A DNA stretch of 6,063 bases from Prevotella sp. (GTDB lineage: Bacteria; Bacteroidota; Bacteroidia; Bacteroidales; Bacteroidaceae), in contig JAJQAR010000196.1 in the NCBI GenBank assembly GCA_021203705.1, positions 1 through 6,063 of the forward strand, given 5' to 3'. Below are positions 1 to 5,782 of the stretch, in pieces. Under the pieces are notes generated by a model. That model was given only the letters and a program-made list of their open reading frames with translations. It searched no databases and had not been told where the DNA came from. How positions within the stretch are numbered: the first letter of the stretch is position 1; every line of letters begins with the position of its first letter. Position numbers and translations under genes: made by a program.

Positions 1-298
1 CAGTTGTGAAATTTGATGTTCCAAGTTGGTAAAAGGTGTTATATACTGCTGATTCCTCTGACTCTCCTTGGAAAAGCAGCAGAGTCGCATTAGAGACTAC
101 ATACTCGTCAGAAGTACCATCAGCGAATACATCGTTTGCTGACCTTGTGCCGGTTTCCGTAGGCAGGTTAATAGTAAAACTGAGATAACCCTCTCCCTCA
201 GCCAAGGAGCCGCTATCATCCATGACGATATCGTCACTTGTACATGCTCCCAATGCCATTACCGCAAGGGCAAGTACCGAAATCTTGATTTTTTTCAT
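1..298 (-). CDS. Fimbrillin-like (FimA/Mfa1-type) surface lipoprotein, N-terminal part
   Basis: Probable structural or tip subunit of a Bacteroidales type V pilus. The gene starts at 298 and runs off the left edge, leaving 99 visible residues. Seen: a lipoprotein signal peptide (MKKIKISVLALAVMALGAC) with the acceptor Cys at residue 19, followed by an acidic TSDD segment of the kind linked to surface export in Bacteroidetes. A beta strand (YLSFTINL, residues 38-45) leads into TETGTRS, and NATLLLF follows around residue 70. Known of the family: FimA/Mfa1 precursors are lipidated, then cut by an Arg-specific protease after an Arg near residue 46-50, which frees a groove for donor-strand exchange. 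The Arg at 52 fits that role (inference). The start is firm because an in-frame stop lies two codons upstream (302-304). No clear Shine-Dalgarno is adjacent. It lies 375 bp downstream of the DUF3868 gene on the same strand. It could instead be an anchor or tip fimbrillin; the C-terminal half needed to decide is absent. Confidence 0.75.
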   Translation of the reverse strand, partial: MKKIKISVLALAVMALGACTSDDIVMDDSGSLAEGEGYLSFTINLPTETGTRSANDVFADGTSDEYVVSNATLLLFQGESEESAVYNTFYQLGTSNFTT

Positions 299-504
299 AA
301 TTCAAATTATTTTGGTTATTATTTTTTCTTTCTCTCCTTTTTTCCTATCCCAAACAGTCCTCATTTCATCCCGCCATTTCGTGACTTTGTCACTCCATGT
401 CTTTGTGATTCCCATGATTCCTTCCAATCTCTAAACCTCTTAAAATCAACACCTTATCATCAATCCCTTAGTTTTCATCTTAAAGAACTGGAATCTTTTA
501 TTTT

Positions 505-605
505 TTATTTCTTATTTCATCAGTTCTTCGCCATCATGCAGGTGACTCTAAACTTTTAACTCGTCCTCAATAAATTACCTAAGATGAAGTTCCTCACGCT
601 CGGCA
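505..605. repeat. Degraded copy of the composite intergenic repeat
   Basis: Three words resemble the modules flanking the helicase gene, in the same order as the copy at 5637-5736. They are TTATTTCTTATTTCAT (505-520, 14 of 16 bases identical to 3081-3096), AACTTTTAACT (551-561, the heptad module) and CGCTCGGC (597-604, resembling the left half of the CGGCT/AGCCG palindrome module). The intervening sequence has diverged. Low-complexity AT-rich words can coincide by chance, so this copy is the least certain of the three. Confidence 0.4.
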
Positions 606-638
606 GAGTTTAAGCGAGCTTACTCTGCTCTCGCTTAA
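603..638 (-). promoter_or_regulatory. Two mutually exclusive stem-loops after the DUF3868 gene
   Basis: Two perfect inverted repeats interleave. GCAGAGT (603-609) pairs with ACTCTGC (622-628), and TTAAGCGAG (610-618) pairs with CTCGCTTAA (630-638). An inner TAAGC/GCTTA pair (611-615 with 618-622) could extend the first stem. The segments abut with almost no linker, so both stems are unlikely to form fully at once and would compete. They lie 36-71 bp past the DUF3868 stop, before the fimbrillin. No U-run follows either stem on the minus-strand transcript, so this is not a textbook intrinsic terminator. A role in processing, stability or attenuation between barrel/periplasmic genes and pilin is inference. 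Confidence 0.45.
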
Positions 639-673
639 TCGGAACATTGGGACCCTACATTTAATATCGTCGC

Positions 674-2125
674 TCAGAAACTTGTATCCAGCATCTTCAG
701 ATTTTCCTTAGCAATTTCAAGTCCCATATCAGACGCTTTTCTGAACATCTGAACTGCAGTTTCACTATCGCCTTTCTGGACTGCGACAACGCCCCTGGCG
801 TTCATCGCCTCCGCCGTCTCGCCCGCTTTCGCAAGGTATCTCTCCGCTGCGTCAATGTCTCCGCTCTCTATCTCCGCACATCCCGCATTCAGGTTCGCTG
901 TCTCGTCATCGGGGAAGTTGTGTACAGCCGTGGCGAACACGTCCGTGAACTCCTCCGAGCCTGTCTCGTACGTCTGCGCTACCATGTACAGCTCCTCCAA
1001 CGACAGCTTCCTCGGATCGCTCTTGTACATCTCCTTCGCCTCATCCAATGAGAATGACCGTATCGTGTAGTTCACCGTATAGTCGGAACGCCGCAATCCT
1101 GGATAGAACTCCTTCAACATGTAGGCGTAGTCATCAGGATATGTCGTCTTTATCTTCCACTCCTTCGCATCGGGGGTGTAGGTCTTCTCGTCGTCTATCA
1201 GCGCGAGGATGGCGTCCTTGTTCGCAAGACTGCTCTCCGCAACGCACTTCCTCAGTCCTTCCCAGTTCTCCGCCACTGACGATACCGTGAACCTCGCCTT
1301 GTCAAGGCTCACCAGCTGCTTCACGTAGTTCGACAGCGTCTGCGCACGCGTGGCTGCAAGGTATTCGTTGTGCTCATACGGCGACTCCGGCGATGCGTAG
1401 CCGCAGATGTCAACAGAGTTCACCGTGACGTTGCCGTCCTTCTTCACCTCCATTATCGTACCGATTATCTTCTGCAACTCCTCCGGGTTGCGGCGATAGT
1501 CGGGATATATCGTCGTCTTGTCGACAGGGAAGTCGATGTATGCGGTGCCCTTCAGGTCGTAGGTCTTCGGCTTCGCCTCCGGACGGATGTATGCCACCCT
1601 CGCCGTGCGCACTCTCCATACCGACGCCGCATCGCTCCCTATCAGCGTGCCGCACCCGCACAGGTCCTCGCCTATCACTACGTCTGAGTTCCACATCCAT
1701 GCCTCGTATGGCAGCACCGCACTGTACTGCACCGTCTGCTCCGTGCCGTTCTTGCGCCTTACGGATATCGCATCTTCATCGTATTTCTTATGACCCTTAC
1801 GCTTGTACTCTATGTACTGACGCCTGCCGTTGATAACCACCTGGGGCAGCAGACGCTCCTCGCTCACTCCCTTCACGGCGGGTGTCAAAACCAGACGCTT
1901 CGTTGACCGCAGCCGCAGCGAATCCAGCACGATGTCCATGCTAACCGTCATCTCGTGCGGCGTCACCTCCACTACCTTCTCACCAACGGCCACGCCAGCA
2001 CCGATACTCTGCACGCTGACCGCCTCCGCTTCCTGTGCCGTGGCTGATGACGGCATCATCAACGCCATCGCTGTCATTGCGGACAGTGCTCCTGATATTA
2101 TGATATTGTGTGTGTTCTTGTACAT
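674..2125 (-). CDS. DUF3868-type periplasmic protein with OmpA-like and TPR-like regions
   Basis: Exported protein of 483 residues, probably a periplasmic or outer-membrane-associated component of a fimbria locus; its exact role is not established. Seen: an N-terminal signal peptide with a likely signal peptidase I site after ATA (residues 28-30). A DUF3868-like N-terminal region spans about 31-180, with a Cys pair (LCGCG, near 155-159). An OmpA-like fold spans about 193-275, with AYIDFPVDKTTIYPDY, then ICGYASPES and NEYLAATRAQTL. TPR-like helices fill about 400-475 (NLNAGCAEIESGDIDAAERY and a second unit). In classical OmpA domains an Asp and an Arg bind peptidoglycan diaminopimelate. The Arg is present (R260) but the Asp position sits in a GYASPE sequence, a common Bacteroidetes variant, so peptidoglycan binding is doubtful. 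The start follows the DUF3575 stop by 22 bp and has a strong AAGGAGA site. By eye the base composition is GC-richer than the helicase gene and the spacers. Confidence 0.8.
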   Translation of the reverse strand: MYKNTHNIIISGALSAMTAMALMMPSSATAQEAEAVSVQSIGAGVAVGEKVVEVTPHEMTVSMDIVLDSLRLRSTKRLVLTPAVKGVSEERLLPQVVINGRRQYIEYKRKGHKKYDEDAISVRRKNGTEQTVQYSAVLPYEAWMWNSDVVIGEDLCGCGTLIGSDAASVWRVRTARVAYIRPEAKPKTYDLKGTAYIDFPVDKTTIYPDYRRNPEELQKIIGTIMEVKKDGNVTVNSVDICGYASPESPYEHNEYLAATRAQTLSNYVKQLVSLDKARFTVSSVAENWEGLRKCVAESSLANKDAILALIDDEKTYTPDAKEWKIKTTYPDDYAYMLKEFYPGLRRSDYTVNYTIRSFSLDEAKEMYKSDPRKLSLEELYMVAQTYETGSEEFTDVFATAVHNFPDDETANLNAGCAEIESGDIDAAERYLAKAGETAEAMNARGVVAVQKGDSETAVQMFRKASDMGLEIAKENLKMLDTSF

Positions 2126-2130
2126 GTCTT

Positions 2131-2137
2131 TCTCCTT
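2131..2137 (-). promoter_or_regulatory. Strong Shine-Dalgarno site of the DUF3868 gene
   Basis: AAGGAGA on the minus strand ends 5 nt before the ATG at 2123-2125. Such a consensus site is uncommon in Bacteroidetes, where most mRNAs lack a strong Shine-Dalgarno. None of the other three starts seen here has one at normal spacing. It fixes this start and suggests independent re-initiation within the operon. Confidence 0.6.
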
Positions 2138-2147
2138 CTCTACTACG

Positions 2148-2723
2148 TTAGAACAGGTATATGAAACTCAATGCCGCCTTCGTGGGACCAATGTAGTTGG
2201 TGTGACCCGACTTTATCTTCTCGCCGCACTGACCGCACTTGTACTTGTCGTACTTGATATAGTCGTAGCCAACACCCATTGACGCCTCGAAGTTCCAGTG
2301 CTTAGACATCACCCACTGGTATCCGAATGTGAAACCGCCACCGGCGAACCAGCCCTCATAACGGTGGTCCTTCAACTGGTCCAGGATGCCCCACGGCAGA
2401 TTCAGATCCACACTGCCCATGTTGAACTGGCCGCCCATCAGGTGACCGCCGATGAACCACCCGTCGAACACACCGCAGAACCAGTACCGGTACTCAGGCA
2501 TCACCACCCAGTGGCGGATGCTCTTTCCTGTACTCGACTGACGCCACGGGTTCAGACCGTAAAACACCTGGATTGTACTCTTGTCACTCACCGACATCTC
2601 ACCTCCGATGTTCAGGGTTGTCGTTGACCAATAGAGCAGGTTCGTCTTCAGTGCGAACTGCTGCGCCCGTACACCGCAAGTGACGATTAATGACAATGCT
2701 ATTGATAGAATTATTCGTCTCAT
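2148..2723 (-). CDS. DUF3575 family outer-membrane beta-barrel protein
   Basis: Small outer-membrane protein of 191 residues, recurrent next to DUF3868 and fimbrillin genes in Bacteroides; its biochemical role is unknown. Seen: a signal peptide (MRRIILSIALSLIVTCGVRA) with likely cleavage before QQFALKTNLLYW, the typical DUF3575 opening. Alternating aromatic and glycine-rich strands follow (for example EYRYWFCGVFDGWFIGGH), then a CGQCG pair (C163, C166) in a probable loop. The end, YIGPTKAALSFIYLF, has a terminal Phe as expected of a BAM-recognised barrel signal. I chose the internal Met at 2723 rather than the in-frame ATG at 2795, because the extra 24 residues would bury the signal peptide and look like untranslated leader. 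It is the first gene of the operon, and its stop is 22 bp before the DUF3868 start. No clear Shine-Dalgarno is visible. Confidence 0.85.
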   Translation of the reverse strand: MRRIILSIALSLIVTCGVRAQQFALKTNLLYWSTTTLNIGGEMSVSDKSTIQVFYGLNPWRQSSTGKSIRHWVVMPEYRYWFCGVFDGWFIGGHLMGGQFNMGSVDLNLPWGILDQLKDHRYEGWFAGGGFTFGYQWVMSKHWNFEASMGVGYDYIKYDKYKCGQCGEKIKSGHTNYIGPTKAALSFIYLF

Positions 2724-2800
2724 CAATATCTGTTTTTCATTATGGTTTTCATGCTGAACAAAATCCCCACAGGTTACACATGGTCCACTCCTCAAATGAT

Positions 2801-2840
2801 TATATTCCTCTTACAAGACTTGACTTGCGGCAGGAATATA
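2801..2840 (-). promoter_or_regulatory. Stem-loop in the fimbria operon leader
   Basis: TATATTCCT (2801-2809) and AGGAATATA (2832-2840) are a perfect 9-bp inverted repeat with a 22-nt loop, which itself contains CAAG/CTTG words able to form a short inner stem. It would lie in the 5' leader of the DUF3575 mRNA, 78-117 nt before the start codon. AT-rich stems of this size can arise by chance in such DNA. Confidence 0.35.
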
Positions 2841-2872
2841 TGTCTTTTTTGTTAGTAGTTCATCCTCCACCT

Positions 2873-2901
2873 TATATATAATAAGGGCTTCAGATTTTCA
2901 A
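2873..2901 (-). promoter_or_regulatory. Candidate promoter for the fimbria operon
   Basis: On the minus strand TTGAAA (2901 to 2896) and TATATA (2878 to 2873) are separated by 17 bp. The -10-like part overlaps a small palindrome, CCTTAT/ATAAGG (2870-2875 with 2881-2886). Transcription from here would give a leader of roughly 140 nt containing the 2801-2840 stem-loop. Bacteroidetes normally use a -33 TTTG and -7 TAnnTTTG pattern, which this does not match, so the call is weak. Confidence 0.25.
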
Positions 2902-2990
2902 CCAGTAGGAGACTATGTTTCTCTAATTATTAATTTCACAGCGAAAATAATGTTTTTTCATGATATATCCAACTTTTCATTACAGTTTTA

Positions 2991-2999
2991 CCCCCCCCC
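2991..2999. repeat. C9 homopolymer tract (G9 in the fimbria operon sense)
   Basis: Nine consecutive C residues sit in very AT-rich DNA, 268 bp upstream of the DUF3575 start and about 90 bp upstream of the promoter candidate. Long mononucleotide tracts are prone to slipped-strand length change. In front of surface-structure genes they can modulate transcription. No coding frame crosses it. Confidence 0.8.
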
Positions 3000-3082
3000 A
3001 ATAACAAAATTTAGCAATATTTATCCAAATGTATGAAAACCTTCAACTGTAGATACATTTTTTAATAAAATTTCAAACTTTT

Positions 3083-3226
3083 ATTTCTTATTTTGCGAAA
3101 CGTTATTTCAATTTCCTTTCGCCTCTTGTAAGCAAGCAAGAATCGCAAGCAAAAACGAACTCTTCACTCTTAACTCTTCACTCCCCACACTCGGCTTCAG
3201 CCGCATCGAACTTTTAACTTTTAACT
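3083..3226. repeat. Composite intergenic repeat at the 3' side of the helicase gene
   Basis: Four modules are visible on the plus strand. (A) ATTTCTTATTTTGCG with its continuation covers 3083-3104. A heptad array of ACTCTTC, ACTCTTA, ACTCTTC and ACTCCCC covers 3159-3186. (C) The palindrome CGGCT-TC-AGCCG (3192-3203) lies within the shared block 3187-3206. (B) CATCGAACTTTTAACTT (3204-3220) continues as AACTTTT heptads to 3226. Module A matches 5637-5658 at 19 of 22 bases and B matches 5663-5679 exactly. C matches 5686-5705 apart from the palindrome loop. A GCAAGCAA pair (3132-3139, 3145-3152) lies inside. The repeat runs into the helicase stop codon. Confidence 0.7.
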
Positions 3227-5610
3227 GCGATTGCATTCGGCTTGCCGCAGGTAATTCTCAATTGCAGCTCCGCTGCCCCGTAGCATTCCCATTCCATCGT
3301 GTCTGTCGTGTTCTCAATCGGCAATTTCGAGTACAGCCAGTTGCTGCCCTGTCGGATAATGACTCCTCCGGACAACGGCTGTGCATCGGTACTGTTTTCT
3401 TTGATATACTGTAACAGGGCGTTATGTTTTTCGGGGGCGAGAGGATCACTGCCGGCACTCTTTGTGTCGAAAAGATACACATGCCCGTTTTTCATGCGGA
3501 TGATAAAGTCAACATAAAACAGGGATTTGTCTTTTCCCTCGCCGTAGGGGATGGCAAAATGTTGCCTGCCCTTGTCGCCGTTCTTGTACCACCAGTCTAT
3601 ATACTGTGAATTTCTCTCCAGATATTCCATGAACTCCCTTTCAGGATTTGACGCCTCATTGAGTTGCACGAATGGCAGCATGGCATGGCATTGCGCCGTC
3701 TCTATATGATTGGTATTGCTGTCATACACCCGTTCTTCGGGTATTTTCCACATAACATGTTTGAAGTCCCTTACTGCGGCAGCCTGTTCTTTCTCCTTTG
3801 CATATTCAGCCAGAGCCTTGTCTATCAAATGATCGAATTTCGATTTGTTGTCGTCGCATAAAACTAATTTCTTCGCCTCCGTACCTGATATTCCGAAAAA
3901 CTCCTCGATCATCTCCGTCAGGCAGCCTGCGATTTTGTCTGTACGCCCCCTTTTCTCGAACTCGCCTCCCTTTTTGCTGACATAGTCCAAAAACACCCTG
4001 TCAATCTCTGATTCCTTGCGTGCTATCCTTGTGTTGTTTACTGTCAGTATCTGCTCCTCGTCCTGGAAATGCACGTCTTTCGGTATCACCACGTCTATCG
4101 AACTGACATCCAAACGTATAACCTTTGAACGTCCAACTCTTTTCCTGTTATCTTCTATGACAAAGCTATCAACCTCACAAAGCCGGTCGATATCTTCGCG
4201 CCTGTCGAAACTGTCTATATCCGCCAAACGGAAGAATGTGCCGCCGTTTTCCAAATTCCACAGCCTTGCCGCCACCTCATAGAATTTCTTTCTGAAATCA
4301 GGACCAAGATATTTGCGCTCTCCCTGACTTTCCGCATAGTAAGAGGGCAGCGACACATTATTAATATCCTGCCTTCTGCGTGCCGTTATCGTATCTTTCA
4401 GGATATAACCTGTATCGGCGTTGACAATCTCTATCTTGTCTTTCGCTAAATCGGTGTAAACATAACCGATGTTGAGTTCCTCGTTGGTGTAATGTCGCTG
4501 TTCAGGCATGCGCATTATGCGCCCCACTGTCTGTATGGTGAACTGGTTGCTCTGCAGGTTGCGGAATATAAGCAGTACGGCGGCACGGGGACAGTCCCAG
4601 CCTAAGGCTATCGCCTCCTTGAACAGCAGCACCTGCGCCATGTTGTCGGGGCGTTCCAAATTCTCAAGGTTTTTCTTCTCGCCAGAAAGCCAGACAGCAA
4701 GCAGTCCGTTTTCCACCGTCACGTTAAAGGCAGCTTTCAGGTATTGTCTTACCATGTTGCTGACTTCGGTATCTTCGGCGGTCATCGTCTCGCTTGTGTC
4801 ATTGGGCAACTGTATCAGCAACAGGGGGTTGATGTCCGCTTTCATCTCCCTGTACATATCAGCCAACTGGTTGCGCTTTGCCATCGCCACGTTGATGAGG
4901 TTATTGTCAAGCGTGATATTGGGGTTGAAATCATGCTCGATGTTCGGATTCAACACTACCTCTTTCTTTATCATACCTGCCTTGATAACGTCCTTGCGGT
5001 ATATCTTGACCTTCTCGTCGGGGTTTTGTGTCTTTGGGGTTGCCGAAATCCTCAACTCCACCGCCGGGTTTATCCGCTCTAACACCGCAGCACTTCTGTC
5101 TGCCGTACCTGCCCAGAACGTATGCTCCTCGTCGATAATCGCCACTATCGGCAGGCGCGATTCTTCCTGTGTGCGGCGGGTTATCTCGTATAATGTCGCA
5201 AAGCTCTCATTCTCACGCACCATGATATTGTTGTCTTTGTTCACGCTCTCCCAATTGACAAACAGTATTTCCCCTGCCTGTATTCCCACGCTCTGGTCTA
5301 TATCACTGAACATTATCGGACTAAGCCTGCGTGTAACATCGAAAGCGTTTTTCAGACTTGCGTAACTTTGCAGATGCAGTTTGCGTGGGGCAATCCAGAT
5401 GAACGCCACTTCCTGATATAGTGTGTCACCACGGTCTTGCAGTTCGTCGGCAATCCTCGCCAATGCCTCGCAAGCCATCACCGTCTTTCCTGCTCCCGTT
5501 GGTGCCTCGAAAACGATTTTCTTGCGTTTCTCTCCGAGATTCAACAAGCGTATCACCTTGTCTGTCAACTCCTCAACGGCTCTCTCCTGATATTCTATTA
5601 TCTTTAACAT
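3214..5610 (-). CDS. Type III restriction Res-like SF2 helicase with C-terminal nuclease domain
   Basis: Probable ATP-driven translocase and endonuclease subunit of a type III-like restriction system, 798 residues, cytoplasmic. Seen: EYQERAVEEL (Q-motif-like, near 6-15), Walker A APTGAGKT (36-43), Walker B IIDEEH (158-163) and motif III SATP (189-192). Motif V is GWDCPRA (337-343) and motif VI is QTVGRIMRMPE (360-370), the form typical of Res proteins. The C-terminal FYVDFII and LFDTKSAG supply D701, D715 and K717, a plausible PD-(D/E)XK active site in its D-x-K form. Type III Res subunits are usually about 900-1000 residues, so this is a short member. The start at 5608-5610 puts the Q motif near the N-terminus as expected, but no strong Shine-Dalgarno is visible. 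A partner gene fragment ends 138 bp upstream. The last few residues and the stop are encoded by repeat DNA. A stand-alone defence or repair helicase-nuclease is the alternative. Confidence 0.8.
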   Translation of the reverse strand: MLKIIEYQERAVEELTDKVIRLLNLGEKRKKIVFEAPTGAGKTVMACEALARIADELQDRGDTLYQEVAFIWIAPRKLHLQSYASLKNAFDVTRRLSPIMFSDIDQSVGIQAGEILFVNWESVNKDNNIMVRENESFATLYEITRRTQEESRLPIVAIIDEEHTFWAGTADRSAAVLERINPAVELRISATPKTQNPDEKVKIYRKDVIKAGMIKKEVVLNPNIEHDFNPNITLDNNLINVAMAKRNQLADMYREMKADINPLLLIQLPNDTSETMTAEDTEVSNMVRQYLKAAFNVTVENGLLAVWLSGEKKNLENLERPDNMAQVLLFKEAIALGWDCPRAAVLLIFRNLQSNQFTIQTVGRIMRMPEQRHYTNEELNIGYVYTDLAKDKIEIVNADTGYILKDTITARRRQDINNVSLPSYYAESQGERKYLGPDFRKKFYEVAARLWNLENGGTFFRLADIDSFDRREDIDRLCEVDSFVIEDNRKRVGRSKVIRLDVSSIDVVIPKDVHFQDEEQILTVNNTRIARKESEIDRVFLDYVSKKGGEFEKRGRTDKIAGCLTEMIEEFFGISGTEAKKLVLCDDNKSKFDHLIDKALAEYAKEKEQAAAVRDFKHVMWKIPEERVYDSNTNHIETAQCHAMLPFVQLNEASNPEREFMEYLERNSQYIDWWYKNGDKGRQHFAIPYGEGKDKSLFYVDFIIRMKNGHVYLFDTKSAGSDPLAPEKHNALLQYIKENSTDAQPLSGGVIIRQGSNWLYSKLPIENTTDTMEWECYGAAELQLRITCGKPNAIAVKS

Positions 5611-5636
5611 GCTATCTTCTTATTTTACCTAACATT

Positions 5637-5736
5637 ATTTCTCATTTTGCGAAGCATTGCCACATCGAACTTTTAACTTCGAATACACTCGGCTCACAGC
5701 CGCATGATAATTGTCAATTGTCAATTCTCAATTTTA
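5637..5736. repeat. Composite intergenic repeat at the 5' side of the helicase gene
   Basis: Module A (5637-5658), module B CATCGAACTTTTAACTT (5663-5679) and module C with palindrome CGGCT-CAC-AGCCG (5690-5702) come first. An array of four 7-base units follows: AATTGTC, AATTGTC, AATTCTC and AATTTTA (5709-5736). The same modules occur at 3083-3226 in a different order, all in the same orientation. The region fills most of the gap between the upstream gene and the helicase, so it is part of any shared transcript. Confidence 0.7.
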
Positions 5737-5782
5737 ACATTTATCACTCTATTTTCCTTTCAGAATAGAGCGATAAATGTTA
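5735..5782 (-). promoter_or_regulatory. Long hairpin spanning the stop codon of the upstream gene
   Basis: TAACATTTATC (5735-5745) pairs with GATAAATGTTA (5772-5782). After one A/C mismatch the arms continue through CTCTATT/AATAGAG to a 6-nt loop (5756-5761), giving a stem of about 21 positions with one mismatch and one G-U pair. The arms include the last 11 codons and the TAG stop (5749-5751) of the upstream gene. No U-run follows on the minus-strand RNA, so an intrinsic terminator of standard form is not supported. It may partially uncouple or stabilise the mRNA before the helicase gene (inference). Confidence 0.6.

Larger units (their letters stand above)
299..673. other. Intergenic region between DUF3868 gene and fimbrillin gene
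   Basis: These 375 bp carry no convincing gene. They hold a competing hairpin pair (603-638) just after the DUF3868 stop, and a degraded copy of the intergenic repeat modules also found around the helicase gene (about 505-605). A weak inverted repeat of AAGAACTG (483-490 with 521-528, 30-nt T-rich loop) is also present. A pyrimidine-rich stretch (about 318-350) would make a purine-rich leader in the fimbrillin mRNA, including AAGGAGA about 34 nt before the ATG, too far to serve that start. I found no exact Bacteroides-type -7 box (TAnnTTTG) on the minus strand, so whether the fimbrillin has its own promoter is undecided. Confidence 0.6.
2724..3213. other. AT-rich leader and intergenic region between the helicase and fimbria locus
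   Basis: This stretch of 490 bp contains no convincing gene. From the DUF3575 start outward it holds an in-frame but unlikely upstream ATG (2795), a stem-loop (2801-2840), a weak promoter candidate (2873-2901), a C9 tract (2991-2999), and very AT-rich sequence to about 3120. A composite repeat then abuts the helicase stop (3083-3226). On the minus strand this is the 3' flank of the helicase followed by the control region of the fimbria operon. One exact TAnnTTTG-like box exists (3033 to 3026), but it has no -33 TTTG at the usual spacing. Confidence 0.6.

Noticed and set aside
222..434. Plus-strand 70-codon frame across the fimbrillin start
   Set aside because: It overlaps the signal-peptide region of the fimbrillin, and its hydrophobic stretch comes from T-rich spacer. 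There is no ribosome site or recognisable family.
1370..1833. Several plus-strand open frames and a minus-strand out-of-frame one in the DUF3868 gene
   Set aside because: GC-rich codon use removes stops from other frames. The translations are Arg/Pro/Ser-rich and featureless, while the 483-residue frame has a signal peptide and recognisable domains.
2724..2795. Longer start for the DUF3575 protein (24 extra residues, with a CxxC)
   Set aside because: It would put polar residues ahead of a normal signal peptide that begins exactly at the internal Met.
3026..3033. TACATTTG on the minus strand as a Bacteroides -7 promoter box
   Set aside because: There is no TTTG-like -33 element 19-21 bp upstream, and such words are frequent in AT-rich DNA.
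3192..3203. CGGCT/AGCCG palindrome as the helicase terminator
   Set aside because: The stem is only 5 bp and no U-run follows it on the minus-strand transcript. The same palindrome recurs at 5690-5702 before the gene, so it belongs to the repeat.
3159..3226. CRISPR-like array
   Set aside because: The units are 7-base tandem repeats without spacers of regular length.
4508..5365. 285-codon plus-strand open frame opposite the helicase gene
   Set aside because: It lies wholly antisense to a gene with clear helicase motifs. Its translation is rich in Ser, Leu and Arg with no domain or signal pattern, as expected for a complementary-strand shadow.
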